The notes under the pieces: generated by a model
What the model saw: only the letters and a program-made list of their open reading frames with translations
Told to the model about the DNA's origin: nothing
Databases searched by the model: none
Shown here: one piece after another, positions 1 through 7,415 of the stretch
Position numbering within the stretch: position 1 is the first letter of the stretch
How the letters are laid out: the number at the start of each line of letters is the position of its first letter
From: Acidipropionibacterium virtanenii
Lineage (GTDB): Bacteria > Actinomycetota > Actinomycetes > Propionibacteriales > Propionibacteriaceae
NCBI RefSeq assembly: GCF_003325455.1
Contig: NZ_CP025198.1
Location: 1,674,001-1,738,000, forward strand
Direction of reading: 5' to 3'
Length of the DNA: 64,000 nt
Program-made: the position numbers and the translations under genes

Positions 1-61
1 AATTCTGTATCGATCTGGGCATCGATCCGGCCAGTGCCGACCAGTCCCCGGGAGGGCCGTC

Positions 62-898
62 ATGAAGCGCAAACCACTCGTCATCCTGCTCGCCGGCGTG
101 CTCGTGGTCCTCGCCGCGAGCGGGTCATGGGTGCTGCTCGGGCGCCAGGACCGGCTGCCTGCGGCGGTCGGGAAGATCTCCTCGAAGCCCGGCGACCTGA
201 CATCCTTCGCCGGACGGCGGATCTTCTTCGGCCACCAGTCGGTGGGGGCGAACATCATCGACGGGCTGGGCTCGGTGTATCCCTCCCGCGCGACTGTGGC
301 GCCGGCCGTGATCGAGACCCGAACGGATCCCGGGAGGAAGGGCGGGTACCTCGCCCACGCGCAGATGGGGACCAACGGGGACCCGATCGGCAAGCTCGCC
401 GATTTCGAGTCGGTGCTCAACGGGTCGATGGGCGGGGCGATCGATGTCGCGATCCTGAAGCTGTGCTACATCGACGTGACCGCCGACACCGACGTCGAGG
501 CGCTGTTCAAGAAGTACACGGAGACGATGGCCCGGCTGGAGGCCGCCCATCCCGGGGTGACCTTCATCTACACCACCGTCCCGCTCACCACGGAACGCGG
601 ATGGAAGCAGACCGTCAAGTCGTGGATCGGACGCGGCGATGAGGCGGGGCCGGCCGACAACCTGGCGAGACAGCGCTACAACGAACTGATCCGTCAGCGC
701 TACGGCGCCACCGGCAGGCTCTTCGACATCGCCGCGATCGAGGCCACGATGGACAGCTCCCCGACCAGCCGGACCCGGGACGGCAGGACCTATTACGTGC
801 TGCACCGCGGCCTGGCCGCCGATCCTGGACACCTGAACGGGCTGGGTTCACGGGTCGCCGCGGCCCGTCTCGTGACGCTGGTCGCGGCGCAGCGCTAG
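62..898 (+). CDS. Exported SGNH/GDSL-hydrolase-like protein
   Basis: The 278-residue product has a basic N-terminus and one hydrophobic segment (about residues 6-26) with no lipobox cysteine, so it is probably a signal anchor or secreted. After it comes the motif FFGHQSVGANI, where Ser60 could be a nucleophile. Near the C-terminus DPGHLN (Asp254, His257) resembles the Asp-x-x-His block of SGNH hydrolases. ATG at 62 is preceded by a GGGAGG ribosome site. Its stop overlaps that of the converging nadE-like gene in a CTAG. SGNH proteins often remove or transfer acyl groups on surface glycans; beside an ACP and an acetyltransferase gene such a role is plausible but inferred. Confidence 0.6.
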   Translation: MKRKPLVILLAGVLVVLAASGSWVLLGRQDRLPAAVGKISSKPGDLTSFAGRRIFFGHQSVGANIIDGLGSVYPSRATVAPAVIETRTDPGRKGGYLAHAQMGTNGDPIGKLADFESVLNGSMGGAIDVAILKLCYIDVTADTDVEALFKKYTETMARLEAAHPGVTFIYTTVPLTTERGWKQTVKSWIGRGDEAGPADNLARQRYNELIRQRYGATGRLFDIAAIEATMDSSPTSRTRDGRTYYVLHRGLAADPGHLNGLGSRVAAARLVTLVAAQR

Positions 899-1872
899 AC
901 CTCGGCGACCGGGCTCATGAGCACCGGTCCACGGTGCAGGTATGACGTGGTGCGCCGCTTCTGCTCGATGTCGCGGATCACGCGTTCCACCTGCTCGGCG
1001 GTCAACCCGGCGGCAGCCGCGATCTCTGCCGCCGGAACCCCGTTGTTGTGCCCGTAGAGGCACAGATCCATGAGGTCGTAGGGGAGGCTGAAGTAGAACT
1101 CCTCCTGGGACTGGGGCATCGAGTAGGTGTCGGTGGTCGGGGGCCTGGTGCGGATCGACTCGGGCACCCCGAGGTACTCGGCCAGGGCGTAGACCTGTGT
1201 CTTGTACAGATGGGCGATCGGCTTGAGATCGGCCGCCCCGTCACCGAGCTTGACGAAGAAGCCCTGATCGTACTCGAGCCGGTTCGGCGTGCCGGCGACC
1301 GCGTAGTTCAGCCGGTCGGCGTGGAAGTACTCCAGCGTCTTGCGGGTGCGCTGCTTGAAATTGGTGGCCGCCACGATCTCCAGGTAGGCCGCGGTGGTGA
1401 GGCGATGGGTCCGGGTCGTGCCGTCGGGGGCCTGGATGACGATGGAGTAGATGCGGTAGCGGTCGGAGTCCACCACACTCGGCAGGACGATCTTTGATCG
1501 GTATCCCGGGCCGTACTCGGGGAAGACCCGGCGGATGGCGTCATCGCGACGCCGATAGCAGCCGAAGGCCTCCAGCGCCGGGGAGATGTCCTCATGGCGG
1601 GAATCGACGCCGAGGGCGGAGATGAGTTCCGCGCTGAGGGGCAGGGTCTCGTCGGAGGACTCCGACTCGGGCATCTGGAGGGCGAGGACGCGCTCGGGTC
1701 CCAGGGCCCGCACGCACAGCGCCGCCACCACGCTGGAATCGATCCCCCCGGATACGGCGACGACGGTTCCCCTGCGCCGGTTCTGGCGCAGATAGCCGCG
1801 GATCCCCTCGCTGATCCGCGCGGTCTCCGCCTCGGCATCGATGCCGAGGCTCGCTGTGCTGAATTCGGTCAC
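895..1872 (-). CDS. NadE-like ATP-dependent amide ligase without glutaminase domain
   Basis: This 325-residue protein belongs to the NAD+ synthetase family of N-type ATP pyrophosphatases. The PPi loop SGGIDSS is at residues 41-47 and the C-terminal half carries FFVKLGDGAADLKP and an RPPTTDT stretch like those around the NadE active site. The glutamine-hydrolysing domain is absent. A segment of about 50 residues between the first nucleotide-binding half and the NYAVAGTPN region looks longer than in housekeeping NadE. The GTG start at 1872 shares four bases with the asnB-like stop (GTGA), indicating translational coupling. It may be a housekeeping NAD synthase, but pairing with AsnB and ACP suggests a dedicated role in which it adenylates a carboxylate for amidation. 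Confidence 0.72.
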   Translation of the reverse strand: MTEFSTASLGIDAEAETARISEGIRGYLRQNRRRGTVVAVSGGIDSSVVAALCVRALGPERVLALQMPESESSDETLPLSAELISALGVDSRHEDISPALEAFGCYRRRDDAIRRVFPEYGPGYRSKIVLPSVVDSDRYRIYSIVIQAPDGTTRTHRLTTAAYLEIVAATNFKQRTRKTLEYFHADRLNYAVAGTPNRLEYDQGFFVKLGDGAADLKPIAHLYKTQVYALAEYLGVPESIRTRPPTTDTYSMPQSQEEFYFSLPYDLMDLCLYGHNNGVPAAEIAAAAGLTAEQVERVIRDIEQKRRTTSYLHRGPVLMSPVAEV

Positions 1873-3842
1873 GGTGTGCTCCTTGTCCGGAAGTCGAGAA
1901 CTGCTGGGTCGGTGGGGGATTGCAGGGGATCGCGGGCCGTTCGCGCCCGATGGAGCAGCAGCTGGGTGGACAGCACCAGCACGATGCGCATGTTGTCGGT
2001 GTTGCTCAGTCCCCTGCCGGATCGGCGGCGCGCCTTGGACATCAGGGCGGTCACCATCTCGGGGCGGAAGACCCCGGTCCGGGCCAGCGCGGCGGGGGAG
2101 GTGACGTCGCCGACCCAGTCCGGCGCGCCGTCGGCGAAGAAGCTCTCGGCGTCGGGGGCCCGGTAGGGCTGCTTGGGGCGGTGCAGGATCTCGTCGGGGA
2201 GCAGATCGGCGAAGGCCTTCTTGAGCAGGTGCTTCTCGTCGAGACCGGAGATCTTCTGCTCGGCCGGCAGGGAGGCGACGAACCGGCCCACATCGGCGTC
2301 GAGGAAGGGGAAGCGGCCCTCGACCGAGTTGGCCATCAGCATCCGGTCGCCCTGGGAGGCCAGGATGTACCCCGGCAGCAGGGTGGCCATCTCCAGCCAC
2401 TGGGCGCGGGCGAGCATCTCCCACCGGTCGCTGCCGGGCGGCATCCGTGCCACCAGGTCCCCGGCGGAGGTCGAGTCGACGCGCAGGCCGGCGGTGAGCA
2501 TGGGCTTGATCATCGAGGTGGTGTCCCAGCGAGGGCGGTGGGACATCGCGGGATCGGCGAGATCGAGATTCCGGCCGAAGAAGGCGGCGGCGAAGGCGGG
2601 CGCCCGGGCGGGGGACCGCTCCATCCAGGGGTAGAGACCCGCGACGGCGCGCTGCCGGGCGGCGGGGTCCGGATCGGTCCCCCACATCCGGCGGATCTTG
2701 GCCTCCAGGAAGATGTCGTATCCCGCGAGCACCTCGTCGGCCCCCTCACCGGTGACCACCACCTTGTACCCGCAGTCGCGCACCAGCCGCGAGAGCAGGA
2801 ACATCGGGGCCGGTGCCGTGCGCAGCAGAGGATGCTCGGCATGCCAGACCACCTCGGGGAAGACCTCGGCGATGTCGCGCCCGGTCACCGCGATCTCATG
2901 GTGGCGGGTCCCCAGCCTGTCGGTGAGGAGATGCTGGTAACGGCCCTCGTCGTGCTCGGAGGTGTCGAAGCGCAATGAGAAGGTGTCGACGTCCACGTCG
3001 GTGAAGGAGGCGATGAGGGAGGCGGTCACCGAGGAGTCGATACCGCCCGACAGGTAGGCCCCCACCGGGACGTCGCTGCGTTCGAATCGCAGCCGGACCG
3101 CGTCGATCAGCATCTCGCGCAGTTCCTGGGCGTTGTCCTCCTCGCTCGCCCTGCTCGTCCGGCCCGGCTCTGGGAAGTCCGGGAACCAGTACCGGGATGT
3201 CTTCTGGTGGCCGTCGACCAGACTCAGGTAGCTGCCGGGCGGCACCTGGCTGATGCCCTCGAAGGGGCTGCGGGGGGCCACCGGCGCCCAGAAGGTGAGG
3301 GTCTGGTCCAGCCCGGCCGGATCCAGTTCGGCGCTTCCCCCGGCCACCGCGAGGAGGGCCTTGATCTCGGAGGCGAAGCGCAGCTGGTCGTCCTCGTGGG
3401 TGTAGTAGAGCGGACGGACCCCGTACCGGTCGCGGCACAGCACCAGTTCGCCGGTCCGGCGGTCCCACAGCGCCAGCGCCCACTGCCCGTTGAATCGGCC
3501 GAAGCATTCTGGGCCCCACTCCTCCCAGGCGTGCACGATGACCTCGGTGTCGCACCGGGTGCGGAAGGCGTGTCCCCGGTCGCGCAGCTGTTCGCGCAGC
3601 TCCACGTGGTTGAAGATCTCGCCGTTGAACGTGACCCAGACCCGGGAGTCCTCATTGCCCATCGGCTGAAGGCCGTTGCCCGTGTCGACGATGGCGAGCC
3701 TGGTGTGACCGAGCGCCACCCGGTCGTCGATGTAGTAGCCGCTGCTGTCCGGTCCGCGGTGGGCGAGCGTGGCCATCATCGTTGTGACCTGTTCGGGGAC
3801 AGGAGGACGGTTCACCGAGTGGATTCCGCAGATGCCGCACAC
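1869..3842 (-). CDS. asnB: Asparagine synthetase B-like glutamine amidotransferase
   Basis: This 657-residue class II glutamine amidotransferase starts with GTG directly before TGCGGC, giving Cys2 as the N-terminal nucleophile (MCGICG). The glutaminase domain shows LAHRGPDSSG, FNGEIFN and CRDRYGVRPLYY; the synthetase domain has the SGGIDSS PPi loop near residue 263 and GEGADEVLAGYD. Family chemistry is ATP-dependent transfer of glutamine amide nitrogen to a carboxylate. The start has no recognisable Shine-Dalgarno sequence; a short leader frame ends two bases upstream. It is translationally coupled to the nadE-like gene and divergent from the ACP gene. Two amidating enzymes next to an ACP suggest modification of a specialised substrate rather than free asparagine synthesis, although the latter is not excluded. 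Confidence 0.85.
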   Translation of the reverse strand: MCGICGIHSVNRPPVPEQVTTMMATLAHRGPDSSGYYIDDRVALGHTRLAIVDTGNGLQPMGNEDSRVWVTFNGEIFNHVELREQLRDRGHAFRTRCDTEVIVHAWEEWGPECFGRFNGQWALALWDRRTGELVLCRDRYGVRPLYYTHEDDQLRFASEIKALLAVAGGSAELDPAGLDQTLTFWAPVAPRSPFEGISQVPPGSYLSLVDGHQKTSRYWFPDFPEPGRTSRASEEDNAQELREMLIDAVRLRFERSDVPVGAYLSGGIDSSVTASLIASFTDVDVDTFSLRFDTSEHDEGRYQHLLTDRLGTRHHEIAVTGRDIAEVFPEVVWHAEHPLLRTAPAPMFLLSRLVRDCGYKVVVTGEGADEVLAGYDIFLEAKIRRMWGTDPDPAARQRAVAGLYPWMERSPARAPAFAAAFFGRNLDLADPAMSHRPRWDTTSMIKPMLTAGLRVDSTSAGDLVARMPPGSDRWEMLARAQWLEMATLLPGYILASQGDRMLMANSVEGRFPFLDADVGRFVASLPAEQKISGLDEKHLLKKAFADLLPDEILHRPKQPYRAPDAESFFADGAPDWVGDVTSPAALARTGVFRPEMVTALMSKARRRSGRGLSNTDNMRIVLVLSTQLLLHRARTARDPLQSPTDPAVLDFRTRSTP

Positions 3843-3844
3843 GG

Positions 3845-3880
3845 TCAGTGCCCGGGTGAGCCGGAAACGGGGGTTCGCAT
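3845..3880 (-). CDS. Possible 11-residue leaderless leader peptide upstream of asnB
   Basis: A TACTCT box lies six bases before an ATG at 3880, the spacing expected for a leaderless transcript. The frame encodes MRTPVSGSPGH and its TGA is followed by two bases and then the GTG of asnB. No Shine-Dalgarno sequence is seen for asnB, so its translation might rely on ribosomes finishing this frame. It may be chance; no expression evidence is available. Confidence 0.35.
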   Translation of the reverse strand: MRTPVSGSPGH

Positions 3881-3886
3881 GGCCCA

Positions 3887-3892
3887 AGAGTA
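3887..3892 (-). promoter_or_regulatory. Candidate -10 box for asnB-nadE transcript
   Basis: TACTCT on the minus strand fits the actinobacterial TANNNT -10 pattern and would place transcription start at about the ATG at 3880. No convincing -35 hexamer is visible. It lies back to back with the ACP promoter, so the 135-base gap serves both directions. Confidence 0.45.
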
Positions 3893-3965
3893 TCGGCCGG
3901 AGTGCCCGGTGGCAGGGACATCTCTTCTGCTTCGGGACCCGGATCCGGGCCTGTCCCGAGGATGT

Positions 3966-3971
3966 TAAAGT
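3966..3971 (+). promoter_or_regulatory. Candidate -10 box for leaderless ACP transcript
   Basis: TAAAGT sits six bases before the ATG at 3978, matching the recurring leaderless arrangement in this window. There is no Shine-Dalgarno sequence before that ATG. Confidence 0.5.
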
Positions 3972-3977
3972 CACCGC

Positions 3978-4238
3978 ATGTCGATGAGTGCTGCCGCGGT
4001 GCATGACCGGGTGCGAGAGTTCGTGCTGGACAGTCTTCTGCTGGGGGATGCCGATCGGATGCCGGCCGACGACGACTCCCTGCTGGAGTCAGGAGTGATC
4101 GACTCGACAGGGATCCTCGAGCTCATCGAGTTTCTCGAGGAGGCCTTCGGCGTCCATGTCGCCGACGACGAGACGGTCCCCGGGAATCTCGACGGGATCA
4201 ACCGGGTCGTCGCCTATGTCGCCCGCAAGCAGTCGTGA
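3978..4238 (+). CDS. Stand-alone acyl carrier protein
   Basis: This acidic 86-residue protein has the length and pattern of a single carrier domain. The motif ESGVIDSTGILELIEFLE holds Ser43 in an Asp-Ser-Thr context, the expected attachment site for 4'-phosphopantetheine, followed by the hydrophobic helix II. It is not the housekeeping fatty-acid ACP, which normally has a DSL motif and lies with fab genes. The gene is divergent from asnB and 10 bases upstream of an acetyltransferase gene. Carrier proteins of this type tether an acyl or aminoacyl group for enzymes acting in trans. The loading enzyme is not in this window and may lie to the left. ATG 3984 is an alternative start. Confidence 0.85.
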   Translation: MSMSAAAVHDRVREFVLDSLLLGDADRMPADDDSLLESGVIDSTGILELIEFLEEAFGVHVADDETVPGNLDGINRVVAYVARKQS

Positions 4239-4248
4239 CCCGAGGCCG

Positions 4249-4839
4249 ATGATGACCGCGTTCGCCGAGGACCTGTCTCACCAGATGGCGGCGATGCTGC
4301 CCGGCCATCCCTCGGAGCGGGCCCGGCTGCAGTTCATGGTCACCAACTCCGAGTTCCACTGCGTGGCGATCTACCGGTTCGGCAGGCTGGCCAGAGCCGC
4401 CGGTGGTCGCGGACCAGCCTTGGGGCGGGCGCTGATGGCGACCTATCGGATTCTCAACTACGGGATCACCCATCTGGACCACCTGGAGATCTCCTCACAT
4501 GCGGACATCGGCCCGGGGCTGCTGCTGATGCACCGCCACGGGATCATCATCGGACCGGCGGTCATCGGCCGCAACTGCGTCATCCATCAGAATGTCACCA
4601 TCGGCCAGCGGGTGGCCGGCGGAGACCACGGAGTTCCGAGGATCGGCGACAACGTGTGGATCGGCCCGGGCGCGGTGATCACGGGCGACATCGCAGTGGG
4701 CGACGGGGTCACCATCTCCGCAGGTTCGGTGCTGTCCAAGGATGTCCCCGGCAGGTCACTTGTGGCGGGCAATCCCGCCCGGGTGATCGCCAGGGACTAC
4801 GACAACTCGGCGATGATCGGGGAAGTCGGGTCGCCGTGA
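4249..4839 (+). CDS. Serine O-acetyltransferase-like hexapeptide acyltransferase
   Basis: This is a 196-residue protein of the left-handed beta-helix acyltransferase family. It has hexapeptide repeats and the serine acetyltransferase-type stretch LLLMHRHGIIIGPAVIG followed by NCVIHQNVTIGQ, including the catalytic-type His. The N-terminal region resembles short SATs that lack the long helical domain of CysE. ATG 4249 is 10 bases after the ACP stop with a weak CGAGG; ATG 4252 is also possible. No cysteine synthase gene is adjacent, so a cysteine-biosynthetic role is not supported by context. With the ACP it may instead transfer an acyl group onto a serine, sugar or carrier-bound substrate; that is inference. 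Confidence 0.78.
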   Translation: MMTAFAEDLSHQMAAMLPGHPSERARLQFMVTNSEFHCVAIYRFGRLARAAGGRGPALGRALMATYRILNYGITHLDHLEISSHADIGPGLLLMHRHGIIIGPAVIGRNCVIHQNVTIGQRVAGGDHGVPRIGDNVWIGPGAVITGDIAVGDGVTISAGSVLSKDVPGRSLVAGNPARVIARDYDNSAMIGEVGSP

Positions 4840-4947
4840 GTGTGCCGCCCTGCCGGCGGTGCAGGATTTCGCGCCTGCGCACCAATTTGTGCTATTTTTC
4901 ACAGGCGGCCGGTGGAGCTGCACAGAAGACCGGGAGGGCGGCTGAGG

Positions 4948-5400
4948 ATGACCATGGAGATGGCCGTGCTCGCTGAACCGTCCCGACATCGCGACACCAC
5001 ATCGTCGGTGCTGTCCCGGATGCTGCGCACCGCCCTGCTGTGGGCGATCGGCTCCGGAGCGGGCGCGGTGGCCGGATGGACCCTGGCGGGCCGTCCGGCC
5101 CAGATCGCCGCCGCCGCAGGGACCGCCCTCGCCCTGGTCTTCCTGGCCGGAGGACGCTCCGTCCAGGTGCTGTCGAGGACCCGCAATCTCGGCGCGGCGA
5201 TGACGCTCTTCCTCACCCAGCTGCTCGTTCTCGGGGTCGTCGGCGGGCTGATCGTCCGGCACATCGGCCCGGGGGCGGGTCGGTGGGGCCTGCCTGCCGC
5301 CACCGGCGTGGTGGCCGTCGCCCTCGGGTGGACGGTGGGCGTGGTGATCGCCGGACGCCGGCGGAACCAGCCCATCTACGAGCGGAGGTCGCAGGAGTGA
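4948..5400 (+). CDS. atpI: AtpI-like membrane protein at head of atp operon
   Basis: The 150-residue product has a hydrophilic N-terminus followed by four predicted hydrophobic segments and a basic C-terminal tail, as in ATP synthase protein I. AtpI helps c-ring assembly and ion handling in other bacteria. ATG 4948 was chosen because GGGAGG lies 10 bases upstream; ATG 4954 is an alternative. The upstream 108 bases contain an AT-rich patch (around 4884-4900, with TATTTT) that could hold a promoter. Sequence conservation in this family is low, so position in the operon carries much of the weight. Confidence 0.7.
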   Translation: MTMEMAVLAEPSRHRDTTSSVLSRMLRTALLWAIGSGAGAVAGWTLAGRPAQIAAAAGTALALVFLAGGRSVQVLSRTRNLGAAMTLFLTQLLVLGVVGGLIVRHIGPGAGRWGLPAATGVVAVALGWTVGVVIAGRRRNQPIYERRSQE

Positions 5401-5467
5401 TCGCAGGGCTCGTCGAGGGTCGTTCATCGGGCGGCGCAAACGGCGCCAGCACCCCTGTCGGGGCTGA

Positions 5468-5473
5468 TAGAGT
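5468..5473 (+). promoter_or_regulatory. Candidate internal promoter -10 before atpZ-like gene
   Basis: TAGAGT lies 10 bases upstream of ATG 5484. A start point about seven bases downstream would leave a leader of only a few bases. It could drive the main atp operon separately from atpI. Confidence 0.4.
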
Positions 5474-5483
5474 CTCACCCGTC

Positions 5484-5747
5484 ATGGACAGAAACGCAGG
5501 GCAGCGGACGCCGTCCGCAGCCCGCACCGAGAACACGGGATCAGAGGACGGAATGGGCGTACTCAGCTACGTCCTGGCAGGCCTCATCTTCTACGGGGGT
5601 ATCGGCTGGTTGTTGAGCCGGTGGCTCCACCAGACCTGGATGATCCCGGTCGGGATGGTCGTGGGTCTGGCCGCCAGCGTCTATCTCATCGTCAAGAGAT
5701 ACGGGTCTGGGGATCCGGTCTCCAGCAGTAACGAGGAGGACAAGTGA
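5484..5747 (+). CDS. AtpZ/AtpI-family small membrane protein
   Basis: The 87-residue frame has a polar N-terminus and two transmembrane helices (about residues 27-44 and 51-67) of the AtpZ type, with GGIGWLLSRW between and within them. AtpZ-like proteins accompany F-type ATP synthases and are linked to ion or magnesium handling. Two starts are possible. ATG 5484 follows a near-leaderless promoter and keeps the residues just before the conserved helix. ATG 5553 has a good AGAGGA site and would give 64 residues. The gene overlaps atpB by GTGA. Confidence 0.68.
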   Translation: MDRNAGQRTPSAARTENTGSEDGMGVLSYVLAGLIFYGGIGWLLSRWLHQTWMIPVGMVVGLAASVYLIVKRYGSGDPVSSSNEEDK

Positions 5748-6526
5748 GCCACGGGCTGTTCGTGCCACTGGAGTACCATCCCCCGGGTCTTGACGACTTC
5801 AAGTTCCCCGGCACATTCGGCGTCGACTGGATGGACAAGAGTTTCTGGCAGGCCGTCATCGCCGCTGTCGTGGTGATGGCGCTCTGGCTGTGGCTCAGTC
5901 ATTCGATGAAGGTGGTGCCCGGAAAGCGGCAGGTGCTCGCCGAGTACTGCTACGACTTCATCCGCAACACCCTGGTGCGCGACACCATCGGCCATGATTT
6001 CCGCAAGTGGCTGCCGTACCTGGTCGCGCTGTTCAGCTTCGTGCTCATCAATAACTGGTTCGGCGAACTCTTCTTCTTCATGTTCCCGACGTTCTCGCGG
6101 GTCGGTTACGTCTACGGCCTGGCGCTCGTCTCCTGGGTGGTCTACATCGGTGCCGGCATCCGGGCCCAGGGGCCACTGAAGTACTTCAGAAGCTCGGTGC
6201 TCCCCAAGGGCGTGCCCGTCGGGCTGTGGATCCTCATCATTCCGCTGGAATTCCTGTCGAACTTCATCACCCGGCCGTTGACCCTGTCCCTGCGACTGTT
6301 CGCCAATATGTTCGCCGGCCACCTCATCATCATGATCTTCGTGGTCGGTGGAGGATTCCTGCTCACCTATTCCGGAAATCCTCTGTTCAACGTCACGGGC
6401 GGTCTGTCGATCGTGTTCAGTTTCGCGCTCTTCGCCCTCGAGCTGTTCGTCGGTTTCCTGCAGGCATACGTCTTCACCGTCCTCTCCGCCCAGTACGTGG
6501 CCTCGTCGCTCGACGCCGACCACTGA
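5744..6526 (+). CDS. atpB: F1Fo ATP synthase subunit a
   Basis: This 260-residue integral membrane protein forms the stator side of the proton channel. The conserved SLRLFANM motif contains the essential arginine at residue 184, which faces the c-ring. Several further hydrophobic helices match the family, and the length is normal. The start is GTG at 5744, sharing GTGA with the preceding stop, behind a strong GAGGAGGA site. It is the first structural Fo gene of the operon. Confidence 0.95.
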   Translation: MSHGLFVPLEYHPPGLDDFKFPGTFGVDWMDKSFWQAVIAAVVVMALWLWLSHSMKVVPGKRQVLAEYCYDFIRNTLVRDTIGHDFRKWLPYLVALFSFVLINNWFGELFFFMFPTFSRVGYVYGLALVSWVVYIGAGIRAQGPLKYFRSSVLPKGVPVGLWILIIPLEFLSNFITRPLTLSLRLFANMFAGHLIIMIFVVGGGFLLTYSGNPLFNVTGGLSIVFSFALFALELFVGFLQAYVFTVLSAQYVASSLDADH

Positions 6527-6567
6527 TTCCCAGACCTCGTCCCGCCGCCTGGCGGAATGAAGAAAAC

Positions 6568-6581
6568 GCCCCACAAGGGGC
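6568..6581 (+). other. Small hairpin between atpB and atpE
   Basis: GCCCC and GGGGC can form a five-base stem around ACAA, seven bases before the GAAAGGA site of atpE. There is no U-run, so it does not look like a terminator. It might affect processing or translation of atpE, whose product is needed in many copies. Confidence 0.35.
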
Positions 6582-6603
6582 ACGATCCGAAAGGACACAC
6601 CCC

Positions 6604-6825
6604 ATGGTTCCCATGCTCATCGGCGGTTCGCTCAACGTGCTCGGCTACGGCCTGGCCACCCTCGGCCCGGCCCTCGGCGTGGCGTGGATCTTCGCGTCCG
6701 TCATCAACGGCACGGCCCGCCAGCCCGAGGCCAAGCCGGCGATGATGAGCACCGCGTTCATCGGCTTCGCCGTGGTCGAGGCCCTCGCGCTGTTCGGCTT
6801 CGTGCTGGCCTTCGTCGCACAGTGA
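6604..6825 (+). CDS. atpE: F1Fo ATP synthase subunit c
   Basis: The 73-residue proteolipid has two transmembrane helices joined by the polar loop with Arg39-Gln40-Pro41. Helix two carries the proton-binding carboxylate Glu59 (VVEALALFG). No sodium-type ligand set (for example Gln in helix one with Glu-Ser/Thr in helix two) is evident, so proton coupling is likely. The ribosome site GAAAGGA lies before ATG 6604. The 77-base gap after atpB is the longest between Fo genes and holds a small hairpin. Confidence 0.96.
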   Translation: MVPMLIGGSLNVLGYGLATLGPALGVAWIFASVINGTARQPEAKPAMMSTAFIGFAVVEALALFGFVLAFVAQ

Positions 6826-6833
6826 GTGGCGCC

Positions 6834-7415
6834 ATGGCTGCGCCGCTCATCGCACTCCTCGAACTGAATCTGGGGCCGCTGGCACCCGAGCATCCCGTCG
6901 AGATCGTCGTCGGCATCGTCCTGGTGCTGCTGCTGACCTGGGGCTGCGCGAAGTTCATCGTGCCCCGCTTCGAGGACATGTACCACGAACGCTCCGAGGC
7001 CGTTCAGGGCGGCATCGAGCGCGCCGAGAAGGCCCAGGCCGAGGCCAGGGCCGCGCTGGAGCAGTACCGTGCCCAGCTCGCCGGTGCCCGTGAGGAGGCT
7101 GCGAAGATCCGGGAGGACGCCAAGTCCCAGGGTGCGCAGATCCTCACGGACATGAGGGAGCAGGCCGCGGCCGAGGCGGATCGCATCTCCGCCAGGGCCC
7201 GACTGCAGATCAGTGCGGAGCGGGAGCAGGCCGTCACCGAGCTGCGCACCCAGATCGGCGGCCTGGCCACCGACCTGGCGGGACGCATCGTGGGTGAGTC
7301 CCTCGATGACGATGCCCGGGTCAGTGCCACCGTCGACCGTTTCATCGCCGATCTGGCGAAGGAGCCCTCGGTGGCCGAGCGGGCCGCGACGCCGCGGGCG
7401 GTGGATCCGCGATGA
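6834..7415 (+). CDS. atpF: F1Fo ATP synthase subunit b
   Basis: The 193-residue product has one N-terminal membrane helix (about residues 20-38) and a long Ala/Glu/Arg-rich coiled coil, the peripheral stalk. ATG 6834 is used here. GTG 6822 is in frame, would overlap the atpE stop as GTGA and adds four residues. Neither start has a clear Shine-Dalgarno sequence, so coupling to atpE translation is likely. The gene ends in an ATGA overlap with atpH. Confidence 0.93.
   Translation: MAAPLIALLELNLGPLAPEHPVEIVVGIVLVLLLTWGCAKFIVPRFEDMYHERSEAVQGGIERAEKAQAEARAALEQYRAQLAGAREEAAKIREDAKSQGAQILTDMREQAAAEADRISARARLQISAEREQAVTELRTQIGGLATDLAGRIVGESLDDDARVSATVDRFIADLAKEPSVAERAATPRAVDPR

Noticed and set aside
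895-2685. A longer nadE-like reading frame reaching to 2685 on the minus strand
   Set aside because: Its first 270 codons run through the asnB-like gene in another phase and look like an Arg/Pro-rich shadow. The GTG at 1872 with the GTGA overlap is the natural start.
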